From NCBI GenBank assembly GCA_021397835.1, contig JAJFZO010000731.1, forward strand, positions 868,001-932,000: 64,000 nt of DNA, in the 5' to 3' direction. The stretch's first letter is position 1. Every line of letters starts with the position of its first letter. Below the pieces are notes generated by a model. It saw only the letters and a list, made by a program, of their open reading frames with translations. It was not told the origin of the DNA and searched no databases. Origin of the DNA: Moringa oleifera (lineage: Eukaryota; Streptophyta; Magnoliopsida; Brassicales; Moringaceae). Shown one piece after another: positions 35,701 through 49,339 of this stretch. The translations under genes and the position numbers were made by a program.

Positions 35701-38700
35701 GATTGAATGTCAAACAGTTTTTTATTTGGTTGTTGAAAACATGTCAAATTTTACTAGGTTTTTCAAGTCTTACCTAACTGGAGAACCTTAATTTAACCTC
35801 AAGCCTGTTTTATAGGCATGTTTTAGTTTCAGATAACTTGAGAAGTATCACTAATTAGCCAACATTGGTTTTCAGTATTTTCATTCTCTTGTACCTAAGA
35901 AATGTTCCCATTTATTTAGAGGTAGGCAATTTTCTTCAGTTCCCTTTAGAAAATCATTATCAAAACCTGAACATCTTCTGTTATTACTTAATTATGGTTT
36001 CCATTAGTATAAAAGCCGTCTATCTTCTGCTTCAGGTGGGAAATCATTCCTGGAGAAATTCTTTTTAGTCCTATTTCTTTGTTAGGAAGATAGACACATG
36101 GAGAGTCTTCTAGTGAGAGTTTTTGTTATATTTAGGATCAAAAAGCACTGAACCTTGCGGCATCTTCTGGTGAGAATTCGTGATCTGCATGGTGGACACC
36201 AATTCAAACCACAAGCTTGAGCTATTGAATGTTGAGCTAGCTATGTACATTAATCTCTCACTTCATTTCACCAGTGTGGGAAAGAATATTATAGATAACT
36301 ATACCATTTGTAATTTTATAAAATTAGAATACATTGATGTTGTTATACAGACAAAACCAGAGTAATGAAAGAGAGAAGAATACAGGAATTAAAGGATAGG
36401 AGGGAAAAGGAAAAGGTAAGGAGAGAAACAGAGGAAATAAGTAGAAGCACACAGGGCCAGGCTAAGCAGTAAAATAAAGGAGAACAACTGGCTACCAAAG
36501 AAACTAAAAATCAATACTGCGTTCTCTATTCTGTTGTACCATATTGAGACATTGCACATATCCACAAGTGCAAGACTAGACCCTAACTCTCTAATTTTCC
36601 AAACTTAATTGATTTTTTTATATATATATTCTTACTCTCGAAAAAATAGTATTACAGAATAATCTACATTATCTGAAAACCCCAGAAAAACTTTTCATTC
36701 TTAACGGCTTGGGTTACTGCATTATCACATTTTCTCTCTTCTGTGCAGTCATGTTCCATTCATGCGACATAGTGACTTATTTTCATTTTTGTGTTTGTGG
36801 AAAATTTATGAACATTTAGTGATCAATATAGATTTCTCATAAACTAGCTCTGAAATTCAACATGCATTCTTCATAAACTATGTATCTAATGTCACATCAT
36901 TTTCTTTTCCTTATTTTCATCGTGACTAGCTGCAGATTTGTAAGTTGCATTTTCCCATTTTAAGTAAAAAGATGAGACACTTGATATCAACTTTTGGTTT
37001 ATGAGGATTGAAAAATCTATTTATTGTGTAAAATAGAGCTAAATCTTTGAGAATCTTCCTATGATTACTCTAAGATTCACTGATAGCCCTAGAACCTACA
37101 GGTTCTCCATGATGGAAAATTGTTTAACTTTGCACAGGAAAAAGATATTCATGCAACTTTGTTCCTTTTGCAGAACAGTTTCCAGTGGCATTAGTGGTGC
37201 CAGTTACTATACAGGAACGTTTAGCACTGTGAATCGCTCTCCAGATGGAAGGTATGTTGCTGTCTCAAGTCGTGGTAACTTCTACCTGACATGGGAGCCT
37301 GGGCAGGTAATACATTTCTTCGATTCAGTCTGGCTTTTCTTGTATCTAATATCCTGTACTCACGGTACTTGTTACTTTTGAAGTCCTCATGTTGATAGAT
37401 AAGTAACCATTTTTTATGCGCAGTTGAGATTATAAATTTCATGATATGTTGAATGTGTTAACACACGACATGAAATTTTTATTAATGAAAGTGACATCAT
37501 TATATGAGTGAATAGCATCCAAAATTGTTGTATTCTGTTTCATAGAATGGTTTGGGGAAACAGGTATATAACTTTATAAGTGAATCCTTCTAAATGTAAA
37601 TGCTTGCCAAGATACTCATCGTCCTGCATCAGCTACTAAATGATATGTTTGCTTGTGATAATATCAATATGGATGAACTTATTATTGCAGCATGGCTAGA
37701 TGCCTGTTAGGTCACTTTAGAAGGATGGTTGTTGATTTCGTTCTTGAGTTAGTGTAAACAAGATTGGCATCTCACTTGAAGGCTTGAAAATCTTCCTCTC
37801 AGGATTCAATATATCCACCACTCTTGTTAAGTAACTTTTGGCTTTATTTCACCTGCAAAGTCATGAAAAGTTTCCTTTGATTGAATGTTGGATGTGTTCT
37901 CTAAAAAATTGCTTGGAGCCACTGGTTGAGAGCCTCATGTTGATTTTTCTCTTCTGTGAGAGTCAATAAATCAATTGGAGGTCTCAAATATTGACATATT
38001 GACTTTTTTTTTTTTTAAATTTTTACATAGAGAAGAGATATTTTTATGTATAACTTCTGAGAAGTTTATCCTCAAGATTTTATGGAAGGGATGGTAAGCG
38101 TCAGGGCTGAAGATTCTTGCTTACTATATTTTCTGCTGGTTAAGAGACAGTCCTCCGAAGGTGGACTAGGAGAGTGCACTAAGTGTGATGGGTCAAGTTT
38201 GAGTGATGGCGGGGTCAGTGATAGCTGAATTAAGGGCTTGGACAGGTTTGAGGACTCCAGGGGATAGAAAGAAGGCTGCTGCTTTAATTCTGCTTTATAT
38301 TTTGTGGTCAGTGTGGGGAGAGAGGAATAGGAAGGGTGGTTAGGGATAGATGGTTTCACACCCCAAAACTGTGGGTAATGAGAGAATCATTTGTAAATGA
38401 GGAAGGCCTTATAGAGTTCATTGATGTCCTCATTTTTAGATAGGAGCTAAATCATTTATGTACATGGGTGGCACCTCCTTGGTGCCTAATATATTCTTCT
38501 GTTTCTGATCAAAAAAGAAAAAGTGACAGTCCTCCTAAATTGATTTATTCACAGTATACCTATGCGTGGGTGCTACCATATGCTCAGTTTAAGTGTGGTC
38601 ATATTGTTTGATTGCTACATGAATGAGGTAACACAGATGGTTGCAGGAACTAAAAAATCTGGGGTGGCAGGACAATTTGGTCAAATTGAGTCGTATTAAA

Positions 38701-41700
38701 CTTCAAACTAAAATGTTTCCAATGCTTTTTGTTGTATCGTTGCTATTTTAACTTCTTTCTTTAATATTTAGAGTTAAAGCAAGAGAGAAAGAATAGAGCA
38801 GGTTGACGAATTTTGTTTTTTGTTCTTTGGAAAGAAAATAATGGTTCTAATAATCAAAATAGATGGTGCCAGCCACTGGCTTCCGGCAGGGTTCCTGTAG
38901 AAGTTGATTTTGTTTGTTTAAAATTCTTAGTAGATTTCTTGTGTCTTGGTGTTTGGCTGTGAGCAATGGGCTCCAAAACTATCAGTGTTGAGCTTGTCCA
39001 AAGAGTACTATCATTATGAAAATTATCAACATTCCCTTGCCATCTCTTTTAGGTTGCAGACAGTACTATTGGGCCAATATCAAACTTATGTTGGAAGAAG
39101 CTGGTTCTGAATGAGTAGCCCAATCACTTTGGTTTTCTTTTTTCTTTCTCTGTTGATGCTGCTGAGTAGGTCCTCTTATTGCCACATTATTGTTCTATCA
39201 ATACCTTCTTTCCATTGTTTGTGTGGACTAGACAGTCTCCAAAAGACATGTGAGGGTAATACATACAATCAAATTTTGGTAACCATTCTAATTCATGATC
39301 TGAAGAAAACATAAGTGGCTGTTTTGGAGCAAAAGATGAAAGAATAGAAGATACGAATCACAAATGTGAGTTAGAAAATGTTTCTAGAACAAGTAAATGG
39401 AAGAAGAGAGAGATTCTTTTTCTTCTTGCTTTCACTTTTCCATTTCATTTGAGGTCAAGGAAGATGGATGATCCAATTGAAACATTGGAGAATCTAATGA
39501 AAGCTCTATCTGGAAGCCTCAATAGGGTCTTTCAACAATTCAGGTCAACTGTTTTCATTGTAAGTGATAAATGAGATTAGGACTTGTTTTTGTTGACTAT
39601 TTTCTTGTTCAAGTAGCTCAGCGGAGTTCTGTAAACTATGGAAGAATGATTGAACAATTGTGGTTGCCTTTCTTGCATTGTGGAGATGATTTCTTAAGTT
39701 ACAGTGATCCAAATGAGATTAGCTGCATGAGCTTCTTTATATGGAAGTAGCTGTATTTTCTTTTATTTACTTTACCTTTTCTCTTTCTGTTTTGGTGTTT
39801 CTCTTCTTTCACCAAGTCTGGTTAAGAATTAACATCAGAAGTGGGAAAGTCCTATCATGAGTTGCCAGTCTAAACTTGAGATTTGCAGCTTTAACCGTAA
39901 TTCATTACTTTTCACTATTTGCAGCCCTTCTGGCAGCCACATAATAGAGCAGTTGCCAGAAGAATTCAGAACATGGGATGGAGGGCTGATGGTGGTCTTT
40001 GGCTTCTCGTTCGTGGAGGAGGACTTTATCTCAGCAAAGGCACAGGGGTAAATCTCTTATGTAAAAGTTTTGTACTAACAATGTTTAGAAGGTGAATTTA
40101 TATTGACTTGCATGTAACCATATAGCTCCATAGTAGATTAGCAAATGTTCTATTTCTGAAACTTCAAAGATACAAAATAGAAAATAAGGTTTTGAGTTGA
40201 GAACTGTTAAAAAGCTTTTTTGAGCTATTAAAAACTCATGGTAAAACACCAGGGACATATTATTTATATGCGAAGCACTTAAATGTCTGAAGTATTTAGA
40301 TATTGATTTGAGCAGACACATTCTTTTTATTGTGCTGTATTCATGTGAACTTTAAATTTGGAATGTGCTTTATATGTTTGATAGTGGGTTTTTTTTTTTG
40401 ATAACCGAGGTATTTTGGTTGGGAAATCCGATTAACAAATGGGGGATCCATCCTCCTTGGTGCCTCGAAGTTAACGATCAGTAAAACCTTTAGTTACTTT
40501 GATTTGAGCCGATGATTGCTTAGCAGGTTGTTTGACAGCAATATTAAAAGAGTGGGCATATATGTTTACGTGAGTAATAAGGTCTATATATCAGCATATA
40601 ACCATGACTTGATTATTTCTTTTTTTGGTGATTTCCCCTGCATCATCTTTAATCAGTTGGGGAAACAAGAAAAAGGAACAGATGCCCCGGCAGGAAAAAA
40701 CCCAAAAAAAAAAAAAAAGCACAAATTTGTGTGGTTCTGGGTATACTCTATGTTCAGCAGTTCAGCGTTCAGAGGAATTTTCAGAATAACTGGAAACTAC
40801 AAGTAGCCTGAAGCCTCAAAACCCTTGGCCTTGATACACTCAAAATTCCTCAAGAGCATACAAAAAATTTCCTCGCTTACGTTTCTTATGCACTTACATC
40901 ACTTGAAACAACTTGTTGAATAGGCAACAAGAATTAAGATCTAAAAAGTTCAAATAGAAGTTTGGATGCTCCACTGACTAAAACTTTTGTCAAATGGATA
41001 ATCTTCTCTCTTCTTGGTTGGCTGGGTTGATCGAATTTATCTAAATTGATAGTTGTCAATGGATTTCTTGCAAAGTGAAAAAGCCATCTGTAATGTCTTC
41101 AATAATGTAAATTCCAGACGGTAAATGATTTTAAGGCCTAATGCTGCTCCATTCCCCCATGCCCATTATGGCCTTAATCCTTGAAGTCTTTTTTCTTCCT
41201 GTCAATTTATTTACAGTTCTGCAGTTCAATTTGTATCCTATGTTTTCCTCATTATTCTTATAATTCCCCAGTTGACTTATGCTGTTTCTGTAGGAATTTT
41301 CTTACCGTTAGCAGTGACTTCACGTTGTTATTTCTACCTACATTGTTGATGCTTCAGGTAACAGAGGATTTTGAAGAAGTACCTGTACAAAGTCGAGGGT
41401 TTGGCATTCTTGACGTCGGTTACCGTTCAGAGGTAACAATTTTGTCTTTGCACAGTAGTAATACAATCTTCTGTTTGTCTGCATGGAGTGATAAATTGTT
41501 GAATAATTAACAGGAGGGTTATATAGTCCCCAAAGACACATCACAAACATTCTGCATGTCGTTTGTGCAAATTCTAATTTTACTTGCAAGTGCACAAGTC
41601 TATTGGATTACAGAGAAGTAAGCAACAAAGCCAAATCCGCAGGGATTGCTAAAAGCTTAGTAAAACCTAAATAGCATGTAAGCCTAGTTCCAAAAAAAAA

Positions 41701-42388
41701 AAAAAAAGTAAGAAATAAACCAGTTTGTTTTGAATATCTAAAATCAAGAACAAAATAATTAAATCAAGCAACTTAAAACTAAAACTTAGTAGTTTTCAAA
41801 TTACCAAAGTTTTAGCATGCACCACTGTTTCACGTAGAAATTCAATAACCATTCATTAATTCCCAAACTTAGGGTGACAACTTGAAGTCCATCTATTTTA
41901 TCTCATAGATCCCACAATTAAAACTAAGTTAAATAAATTTCCATTTCATTTGTCTAACCGTTCTATCAGCAGAAAGAAAAATGGGAATTAAAGAGATCAC
42001 ATCAATCTTTAAAGAACCAAGATTAATAAATTAACTTAAATTTCTAATCATTAAAAGTACTTTTATATTAATGATAAAAGAGATTTCAATTGAACTATCT
42101 TGGGAAGTAAAAACCATAAATATTAAAGAACACATAAAGGGGATTAATCTAATAAAAATAAAACTGCTCCATCAAATAAGGTTTATCCTGAACCTCAGTA
42201 TAATAAAATTAGAAGAACATGAGGATTTAATTACAAGGACTAGGGACTTTGGAAGCAACAATGTCTTCTCTCTTCTACCATGGCTAGTTCTACCTTATTT
42301 CTTGTTATTAAATCCTCATTTTCTTCTAATTTTATTGTTCATGCATAACAAAAGTGTGAACCCTGCTGAATTACTTTATTTACAATTT

Positions 42389-42432
<44 letters not shown>

Positions 42433-44400
42433 CGGTGAGGAGATTGGGAGAGGAGAGACAGAGAGTGAGGGAGGGAGGAGGAACCTTTTGGTGTAAAAAC
42501 AATAAATTCTCAGCTGACTGAACCACAAGTTCTTTAATTTTTCTCCCCTCCCAGAAAAATGGCAATCTCTCAATCAACATGCATTCATTTATAGTTATTG
42601 AGAAATAGCTTAAGGAGAAACTAAGGAGGTTGATCTTTGTGTGAAAAGGATACTGTGACTTCCCGCCGTTTAATTAGTGCTACATAGCTTCCTCCCTAAG
42701 AGGCTTGCATCAAACCATTATTCATAGTTGAACCTGAAGAACAACCAAAGATCATCTAATTTTGGATGACATGGGCATTATATTGTTGGGTTATGAACTT
42801 CCAAATTTGCATTGTTCTAGAGGGCAACATCCCATCCCATTTACTGTGTCAATTGCCTTTATAGAGTTGTAATGGCTCTAGATAATACTAAAACTCCATG
42901 TCTTCTTTTTTTCTTCTGGAAGTGGTGGGATTGGGGACCAGAAAAATACAAGTTTGCTTTTGTGGGGACCAGAAAAACATAAAATGCTACTATATCAGGA
43001 TACAGTATAATCAATATGAAGAAATTCAAACTATATCAGGTCTTGGGACCCTAGTCCTTGTGAAGCTCCAGCAATGCTCTCACAAGCATGTGCTTTTATT
43101 GTTTTGAGCATGGATGGTTGGGCTCCTTGTTTGTGCAGGACTTTATGATATGTAGAAAGGGCTTCCACATACATTGGATAAGTGGCACTATGGTAATGCT
43201 TACATGGGAGGGGAAAATTTCTAGTAGGAGTTCCTGTCATTGACAAGGAAGACTGTGGCATTTAGATATGCTATTTGTAATTCAAAGTATTTACATTTGT
43301 AGAATCATGTAGACATGTATATGTTTGGATTATGTACAATAAAAATACCAAATGATTTCATAATGCAGGGAGAGGCATGGGCTGCAGGAGGCAGTGGCAT
43401 TCTGTTGAGAACTACCAATGGCGGGAAGACTTGGACCCGTGATAAGGCAGCTGACAATATAGCTGCAAATCTTTACTCAGTGAAGTAAGTCTGATCCCAT
43501 CAAAATTGTGTGCGTTCTTTATTAATTACATTTCCCAATGCAAATCACGAACATTCCCCGGGATTCTTCCTTGGCTTATGTAGATCTCATGCATTATTAT
43601 TTTTTTCTTTTTTATCTTCTTCCAAGTATTTTTCAGTTCCTTTTTCTGTACCCAATATGGAAATATCAAATCTACTGTTTTTATGTGGCTTGATTAAATT
43701 GTCCAAATATAATTTTTTGGAACATATTGTTTCTATCTTCTTTGGTCAGAGTATGTTTTCCTGTTTAAAAGGGGATGAAGCATGGGAGACAGGTAAGTTC
43801 CATCACTGGGAAAATCCGAAAACAATGAGACAAGGATTTTGCTGGACTTAGATCAGTTTAACTGTCGTGTTGTCCTTCTCTTTGTGGGATCTCTATTATG
43901 ATGAACTTGTTTTCCTATCTACAAACATCTTTCTGTTCTATGGTCTCCTCTTAATGCTTGCTGAGTATCAGATAATTCACCTGCTCCCCTTTTTAAAAAA
44001 GTACTTCAAGTGTGTTTTGTCATTATAAAAAGTTGGGCCTCTTTTTCGTATTAAAAGAACATGAAAGCCACTTCAAGTGCACATCCTGGTTGATCTATCT
44101 GGGATATATATATCTGGACCCTAGAGAAAATGAAACCAAATAAAGAGCATGCAAGGAAAAAAAAGAAATGAATACACCTGCCGGTGATTGGAAATGTCTC
44201 CTTTTCTTCTCTCTAATATCCTGCTTCTTGGCCCATGTATCAAGGTGCTGACCCAAACTTTTTAACCGGATGCTAAATTTGCGTTTTAACGTCACATCCA
44301 GACACATTTACAAGTTATTTATATCTGATTTAGGTTTATCAATGACAAGAAGGGATTTGTGCTGGGGAATGACGGGGTGTTGCTTCGGTATCTTGGATGA
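32783..44400 (+). CDS. HCF136: Photosystem II stability/assembly factor HCF136, chloroplastic (8 exons)
   Basis: HCF136 (YCF48-type seven-bladed beta-propeller) acts in the thylakoid lumen in early assembly of the PSII reaction centre. Eight exons with GT-AG introns join in frame: 32783-33143, 33555-33790, 34961-35091, 37174-37306, 39925-40047, 41358-41432, 43369-43484 and 44334-44400 (TGA). The product is 413 residues; the Arabidopsis protein is about 403. Residues 1-60 look like a stroma-targeting peptide. Arg62-Arg63 followed by a hydrophobic run (70-82) form a twin-arginine lumen signal, with cleavage probably near residue 88. Conserved stretches are [59 protein letters not shown] and [13 protein letters not shown], and the protein ends [13 protein letters not shown]. 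Introns 2-7 (about 0.85-2.6 kb) carry retroelement debris. No coding lesion was seen, so the gene should be active. Assignment is from memory of the Arabidopsis protein. Confidence 0.97.
38080..38520 (+). mobile_element. LINE 3-prime fragment in HCF136 intron 4
   Basis: The plus strand reads [18 protein letters not shown] in shifting frames near 38275-38330, the C-terminal zf-RVT type end of plant LINE reverse transcriptases (W..W.ERN.R). A 3-prime tail follows, with ggtggcacctccttggtgcc and ending tgatcaaaaaagaaaaag. It is truncated at the 5-prime side, as usual for LINEs. Confidence 0.55.
40385..40500 (-). mobile_element. Short LINE/SINE-like tail in HCF136 intron 5 (minus strand)
   Basis: On the minus strand this reads aaatacctcggttatcaaaa followed by more A, a retroposon-type A-rich 3-prime end. 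The word cctccttggtgcc (about 40451-40463) is shared with the intron 4 LINE fragment but lies in the same plus-strand orientation there, so the relation is uncertain. Confidence 0.35.
41560..42600. repeat. Possible inserted repeat in HCF136 intron 6
   Basis: The stretch opens with tacttgcaagtgcacaag, a word I associate with dispersed plant LTR-type repeats, and continues without coding potential to about 42600, including the GA microsatellite. Borders are not defined. Confidence 0.3.
42391..42429. repeat. (GA)n microsatellite
   Basis: Nineteen GA units plus a base run directly inside HCF136 intron 6. Open frames reading poly-Arg/Glu or Ser/Leu here are artefacts of this repeat. Confidence 0.95.
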
Positions 44401-44990
44401 TATTGAAACTTAGGCAAGGTAATGATAAGTATCTTAGTTTAGATCCTTCTGACATGATTCATTCATCATCTGCTCTAAATTCTGTGTTTCGGAATCATCT
44501 CTTCAGAACCTGGAGGTAAGTGTTTGCATTTGTGAATGATGTGTAGAGAATTGTTGATAGAATAATGGAAGCGGTTTTTCAGATGGTTTCATGAAATCAT
44601 TAACGATTTGCATGTGTGTGCAGCCATGCAGGTTTATGAAAGCGCTTGCAATTTTGTATAGCTCATTTATACACCCTCATGCGTTGGCTGTAAATGGTGT
44701 TAAGAGGGACCAAACTGGCAGGGATGATGCTGTATCGTAGAAGTAGATGAGAGTGACTTTGATTCTTTGTGAAATGGGGAAAACTCCGTGGAAATTATGA
44801 TGTGTCAAATAGTTTAAATTATTGGCTCCATTTTGTAATAGCCAGCTTTATTTAAGTGAAGTCCAGCAAATTAACTTAATGCTCCCCATTCACATCATTG
44901 CTACTTAATAATTGTGGAATCCAGAACGTGATAGAAAAAAATAAGAGGAAATTCTCAAAATTGGCGCTTGTTATTTTTTTATTGTAAAGG
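44401..44990 (+). other. HCF136: HCF136 3-prime UTR and downstream flank
   Basis: The stop at 44398-44400 is followed by sequence with possible 3-prime UTR splice words (gaggtaagtg near 44514; gtgtgtgcag at 44614-44623). The transcript probably ends before about 44900, near the tttgtaatagccagctttat stretch. No canonical AATAAA was seen. Strongly AT-rich element A sequence begins near 44990. Confidence 0.4.
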
Positions 44991-45921
44991 AATTTTTTTT
45001 AACAATGTATATTTTTTTATACTTAAATATATTGTGAAGATAAAAATATTTTTATAGAAGATAATAATAACTTCAAAATTAAGTAAACTTAAAAATTAAT
45101 TATAGTGTTATTTGAATTTTTTTTTTAGATCTCTCTTTACTATTGAGGTCTTTCTTTGACTTGTCTTTTTCTTCATCTTCGAATTTGTAGACAAATGAAG
45201 AATCAAAGGTAGTTATTGACATATTAATATTTTTGATTGGGTTTTTTACATATAAAAAAATGTTTATATTTTTTACAGTATATTTTTTTTCAAAATAAAA
45301 AAAAAAGTGCTTGAATGGGTCAAGAGGGTGATATGTATATTTTTTGAACAATAGTATAGATTAAAACTATGAAGCTTTCATTTGTTACGTGATCAATGTA
45401 GCTCTAAAGGTGAAGTTTTCATTTACTTTAGCGAAAATTATGACATGTGGTAGATTTCATAACCCAACATTAAAGAAAAGTTGAATATTATCAAAAGTAT
45501 CATGTGAGAATGTGAAATCGTATTTTAATCAGGAAATTGTAACGTCATTACAAAAATCATAACTTTAAATGTTGAATATTATTAAAATCGTATTATGTTA
45601 GAATATGAAGTTGTATCTTAATCCAAAAAATCGTAACCTCATAATGAAAATTATAACTTCATTATGGAAATCGTAAACTTAGGAAATTATGATTTGTGGT
45701 ATATTTTATAACTCAAAACTGAATAATGTTGAATATTATTTAAATCGTACTATGTAAGAATGATAAAGCGTATATTAATCAGCAAATCGTGACATTATTG
45801 GTATATGAATCGTTACATGTTTATTAAATAGCACTTAATCTTTTCTGAAATTATTTTTTCTTACCAATAATAGCTAATTCCTCTTTGTTGGTATTTGAAA
45901 TATTTTTGTTGTCATCGCAGA

Positions 45922-48604
45922 ATGTAGATCATTGTAACTTAGAATGGTGAGTGGTTTAAGTCAAGAAGGAGTTTTGAGTATACTGGCAGAGCTATTAGAA
46001 CCAAAAGGTATATTGTTCAGTAGGGGTTTAACATATGTACAATTGCTGAATTTGGTTAAATCTTGCGTGGAGGTTGATTTCTCTAAGATTGATATTATAC
46101 TAGACATCATAGTAAGATCTAAAAAAACAACCGTTAAAATTGAGTTAGTGAATGATAACAATGTTAAGTTTATGTTGTATGATGACAACGTGGTTCTTCA
46201 TTTAATTGTTGATTTGGTGGTGCGAAATTTTGTTGAGAATAAACGAAGTGTACATCATGATAGAATTGTAGGAAGAATTATTTTTTTAATTCTTGTATCG
46301 AGAGCAATCCAACTATTAAAGATGAAAAATTTTGGCACAAAACTATTAATCCATAATGAGAATCCCGTGACACTCAGCATACCAATGAGATCAACTCAGA
46401 TGTGCCGATAAATTATGATGCTAGGCGTGAATACCCAATCCTAAGAACTCAGCCTGTTCAGCCTATTAGTGAAGGTCAATATGAACCCATTGTAGAAGTA
46501 GAACCCAATAATGAAGAGTTTAATGAGAACTTACATCCTGTCCCACCTTTAGTCCCATCTTATGTCTTGCATGCATGCCTTGAAGTACATAATAATTCAA
46601 GTGATGGTATTGGTAGAAGGTATAGTATGTTGGATATTGAATTATGTAGTATTATTTCAGCTCTTACTATGAAATCATTGACTCTAATTCACTCCTTTGA
46701 TAGAGGCCATTTTTTTTTTAAATAAAAAAGAGTTAAAGTGATTTTTGGGTATGAATGCATTAACTGAGAATTTTGAATTTAGAGTTACCAGGTCTAACAA
46801 ATCAATGTTTGAGATTGCTTGTAAAGAAGAAAATTATGCCTGAAAGATTCGTGCCGTGAGAATTGCATAAGGGCAATTCTCTCAAATTAGACGGTTTGAT
46901 TTGACACATTCTTGCACATTTGAAGAATTGCATCAACAGTATCAGCAAGAAAGTTCTGCCATTATTGAAAAAATTATGGCGCATAAGTTGTCTATTAATG
47001 CTAAAATCATTAAGCCGAAAGACATCATGGGCGATATGAAAGAACTATATGGCATATAAATTTTATGTTGTACAGTTTGAAAGGCTAAAAAGCATGCATT
47101 GTCTCTTACATACAGTGATTCAACTGAGCCATACCAATAATTAATGTCATACTGTCCCATGTTGTAAATAATTAATCCGGTAACTAGGGCTCACATATGC
47201 ATCAAAGAAGGGAGGAATCGATTTATTTATTTTTTTATGGTCCTTGGTCCACCGTTGAATGAGTTTTATTTAGTGATCTGACTAGTCATTGCTATTGATG
47301 CTACTCATCTGAAAGGGATGTTTCATGGTGTAATGTTTGTAGTGGCATGCAAACATAAAAATGAATAGATATATCCACTAGCATTCGATTATGGTGACTC
47401 GGAGAATTATGAAACGTGAGAGTGATTCTTTGGACAGTTGAAAGAAGCAATTGGTACGGTAAAAAACTTGGTTATTATATCAAATTGTTATGCTAGTATT
47501 GCAAACGCCACTGCAAAGTTCTTTCATGATTCTTGTCATGGATTATATTCTTGACATATGTCCCAAAACATAAAAAATAAATTCAAGAGAGAAAATAAGT
47601 CTAAGATTTTTTATAATACGGCTAGAGTATATAAGGAATCTGAATTTAATAAATTGATGACTGAGTTACAAGCTAATTATCATAAAGCTTTCGAATATAT
47701 GATGAAGGAAGATCCAAAAAAAGGTCACATGTGTATTGCCCTCGAAGACAATACCAACTCATGACGACCAATATTACCGAGAGCTTGAATTTATATTTTC
47801 AATTTGCTCATGAGTTACCCATCATGGCTTCATTGGAATTCATTAGAGATATGGTGCAACGTTGGTTTTATGATCGACATAAAAAAGCCAAGGCTTAGAG
47901 GTTATAACTAATAGAATGGGTTCACTTATTAATGACCAAAAGACAAAAAACTTCATTACAAATAATAGTATCCAATATTGATTGGAATATATTTCTAGTT
48001 AAGCACAAGGTAAAGAGGTGATTATTAATCTTATGGAGCGTACTTGTACTTATAGGAGTTTCAGACTAATCTTTTGCCTTGGGCGTATGCACTAGTAACT
48101 TCTAGGTAACATTGAATATTTTACTGCTAATACCTTTATTTTGTATGGTTTTTTGTTGTTGTAATTTCACCAATTTTTATTGTTTGTGAAGAACATAATA
48201 TTGATTTCATAAACCTTTACTCTGATTACTACAAACATGAGCACCGAGGGATAGCGTATATTAAGTTGATTTATCCGGTTGATAATAAATCTGATTGGAA
48301 TGTCCCTAAAGAAGTCAAAAAGGTTGTGGTATTATCACCCAATAATAGGAAACCAGTAGGTCATCCAAGGAAGCAATGAATACCATCAAGTGGAGAGATG
48401 ACACATCAAAAGAGAAGCTCTAGGTGCGGCCAATATGGACAAAACAGGTTGACATGTCCAAACCCACATTATTATGATGGGGAAAGCCACTCTCAATCCT
48501 CGAATGTGCCTGATCAATTTCATCGACAAATGTCGCAATTATGGTGTGGTCAGACACAATTAACTAACTTATCAAATACCTCTCATTTCAAATTTAATAG
48601 ATGA
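45922..48604 (+). pseudogene. MULE transposase (MuDR type), element A, broken
   Basis: The likely original start is ATG at 45922, directly after tcatcgcag; the second codon is now TAG where element B has TGG. Readable blocks: YVQLLNLVKSCVEVDFSKID and FMLYDDNVV (46030-46200), an acidic linker (46402-46560), a MuDR-type N-domain FEFRVTRSNKSMFEIACKEE (about 46770-46835), IIKPKDIMGDMKELYGI (47008-47058), the MULE core IAIDATHLKGMFHGVMFV (about 47288-47341; first Asp codon 47297-47299) and VIISNCYASI (Asp replaced by Asn, 47483-47485). Then come MSQNIKNKFKRENKSKIFY (47558 onward) and a zinc knuckle SRCGQYGQNRLTCPNPHYY (48419-48475). Many stops separate the blocks, so it is inactive. Confidence 0.85.
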
Positions 48605-48609
48605 TTACA

Positions 48610-49330
48610 CCATTAATCTTTGATATGTAGTATGTTTGGTTTCAATTTTTCTATCTGTATGGGATTATTTAATTGTTATGCACAGATTTGGATAACTCTA
48701 ATCAATGCAATTACAAGATAACTGTTACGTTGGATGAAATCATACCTTATTCTTAAAAATGTACCTAGATTACAGGAAACATACACTAATATGGCCTAAA
48801 TCGTATAGTAATATGGTCAAAAACGTATAATGCTATAGTCAAATTCGTATACTAATATGTACCAAAATCATACCTTCTTAATTTAAGTAAAACGTATTTT
48901 TTAAAATTTCTTAATATAATCTTTTTACTTATATTGAAAAATCGTATTAAGTTAGTTTCTAAATCATGCAAATATTTCACTTCGTATCCAAATTTAATAG
49001 TAATTTCATTAAATTATAATTAAAGTGAAAACCTTGCAAAGATTATGGTCAAAATTATAACTTTTTTTTAATTCGTACCAAATAAAAATCAATGCAGAAT
49101 TATAGACAGAACAATAATATTAGTCAAAATTTTCTTTGATAGATAAATAAATTATTATGTACATAATTCCATATACAAAATACAAAAACTAATAATAATG
49201 AAAAAAAAAAAGTCATCCTTATCAATCTCACTTAAGTTGGTAAATACATATATGATCATATGCTGTCAGATCTTTGCCATATTATCATTAGTGTAATTCA
49301 GTGCCTTTTTTACTTATAAATGCTCTATAA
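48610..49330. other. AT-rich spacer between the two convergent genes of element A
   Basis: Non-coding. It is rich in aaatcgta, aattcgta and aaacgtat-like words (48790-49090), the same short motif that fills the other non-coding parts of these elements. Confidence 0.6.
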
Positions 49331-49339
49331 TATATAGCA

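Noticed and set aside
38072..38359. Pro/Ser-rich minus-strand open frame within HCF136 intron 4
   Set aside because: The plus strand of the same segment reads as a LINE reverse transcriptase end, so this is its shadow.
42376..42580. Open frames with long Ser-Leu or Arg-Glu runs
   Set aside because: Caused by the GA microsatellite in HCF136 intron 6.
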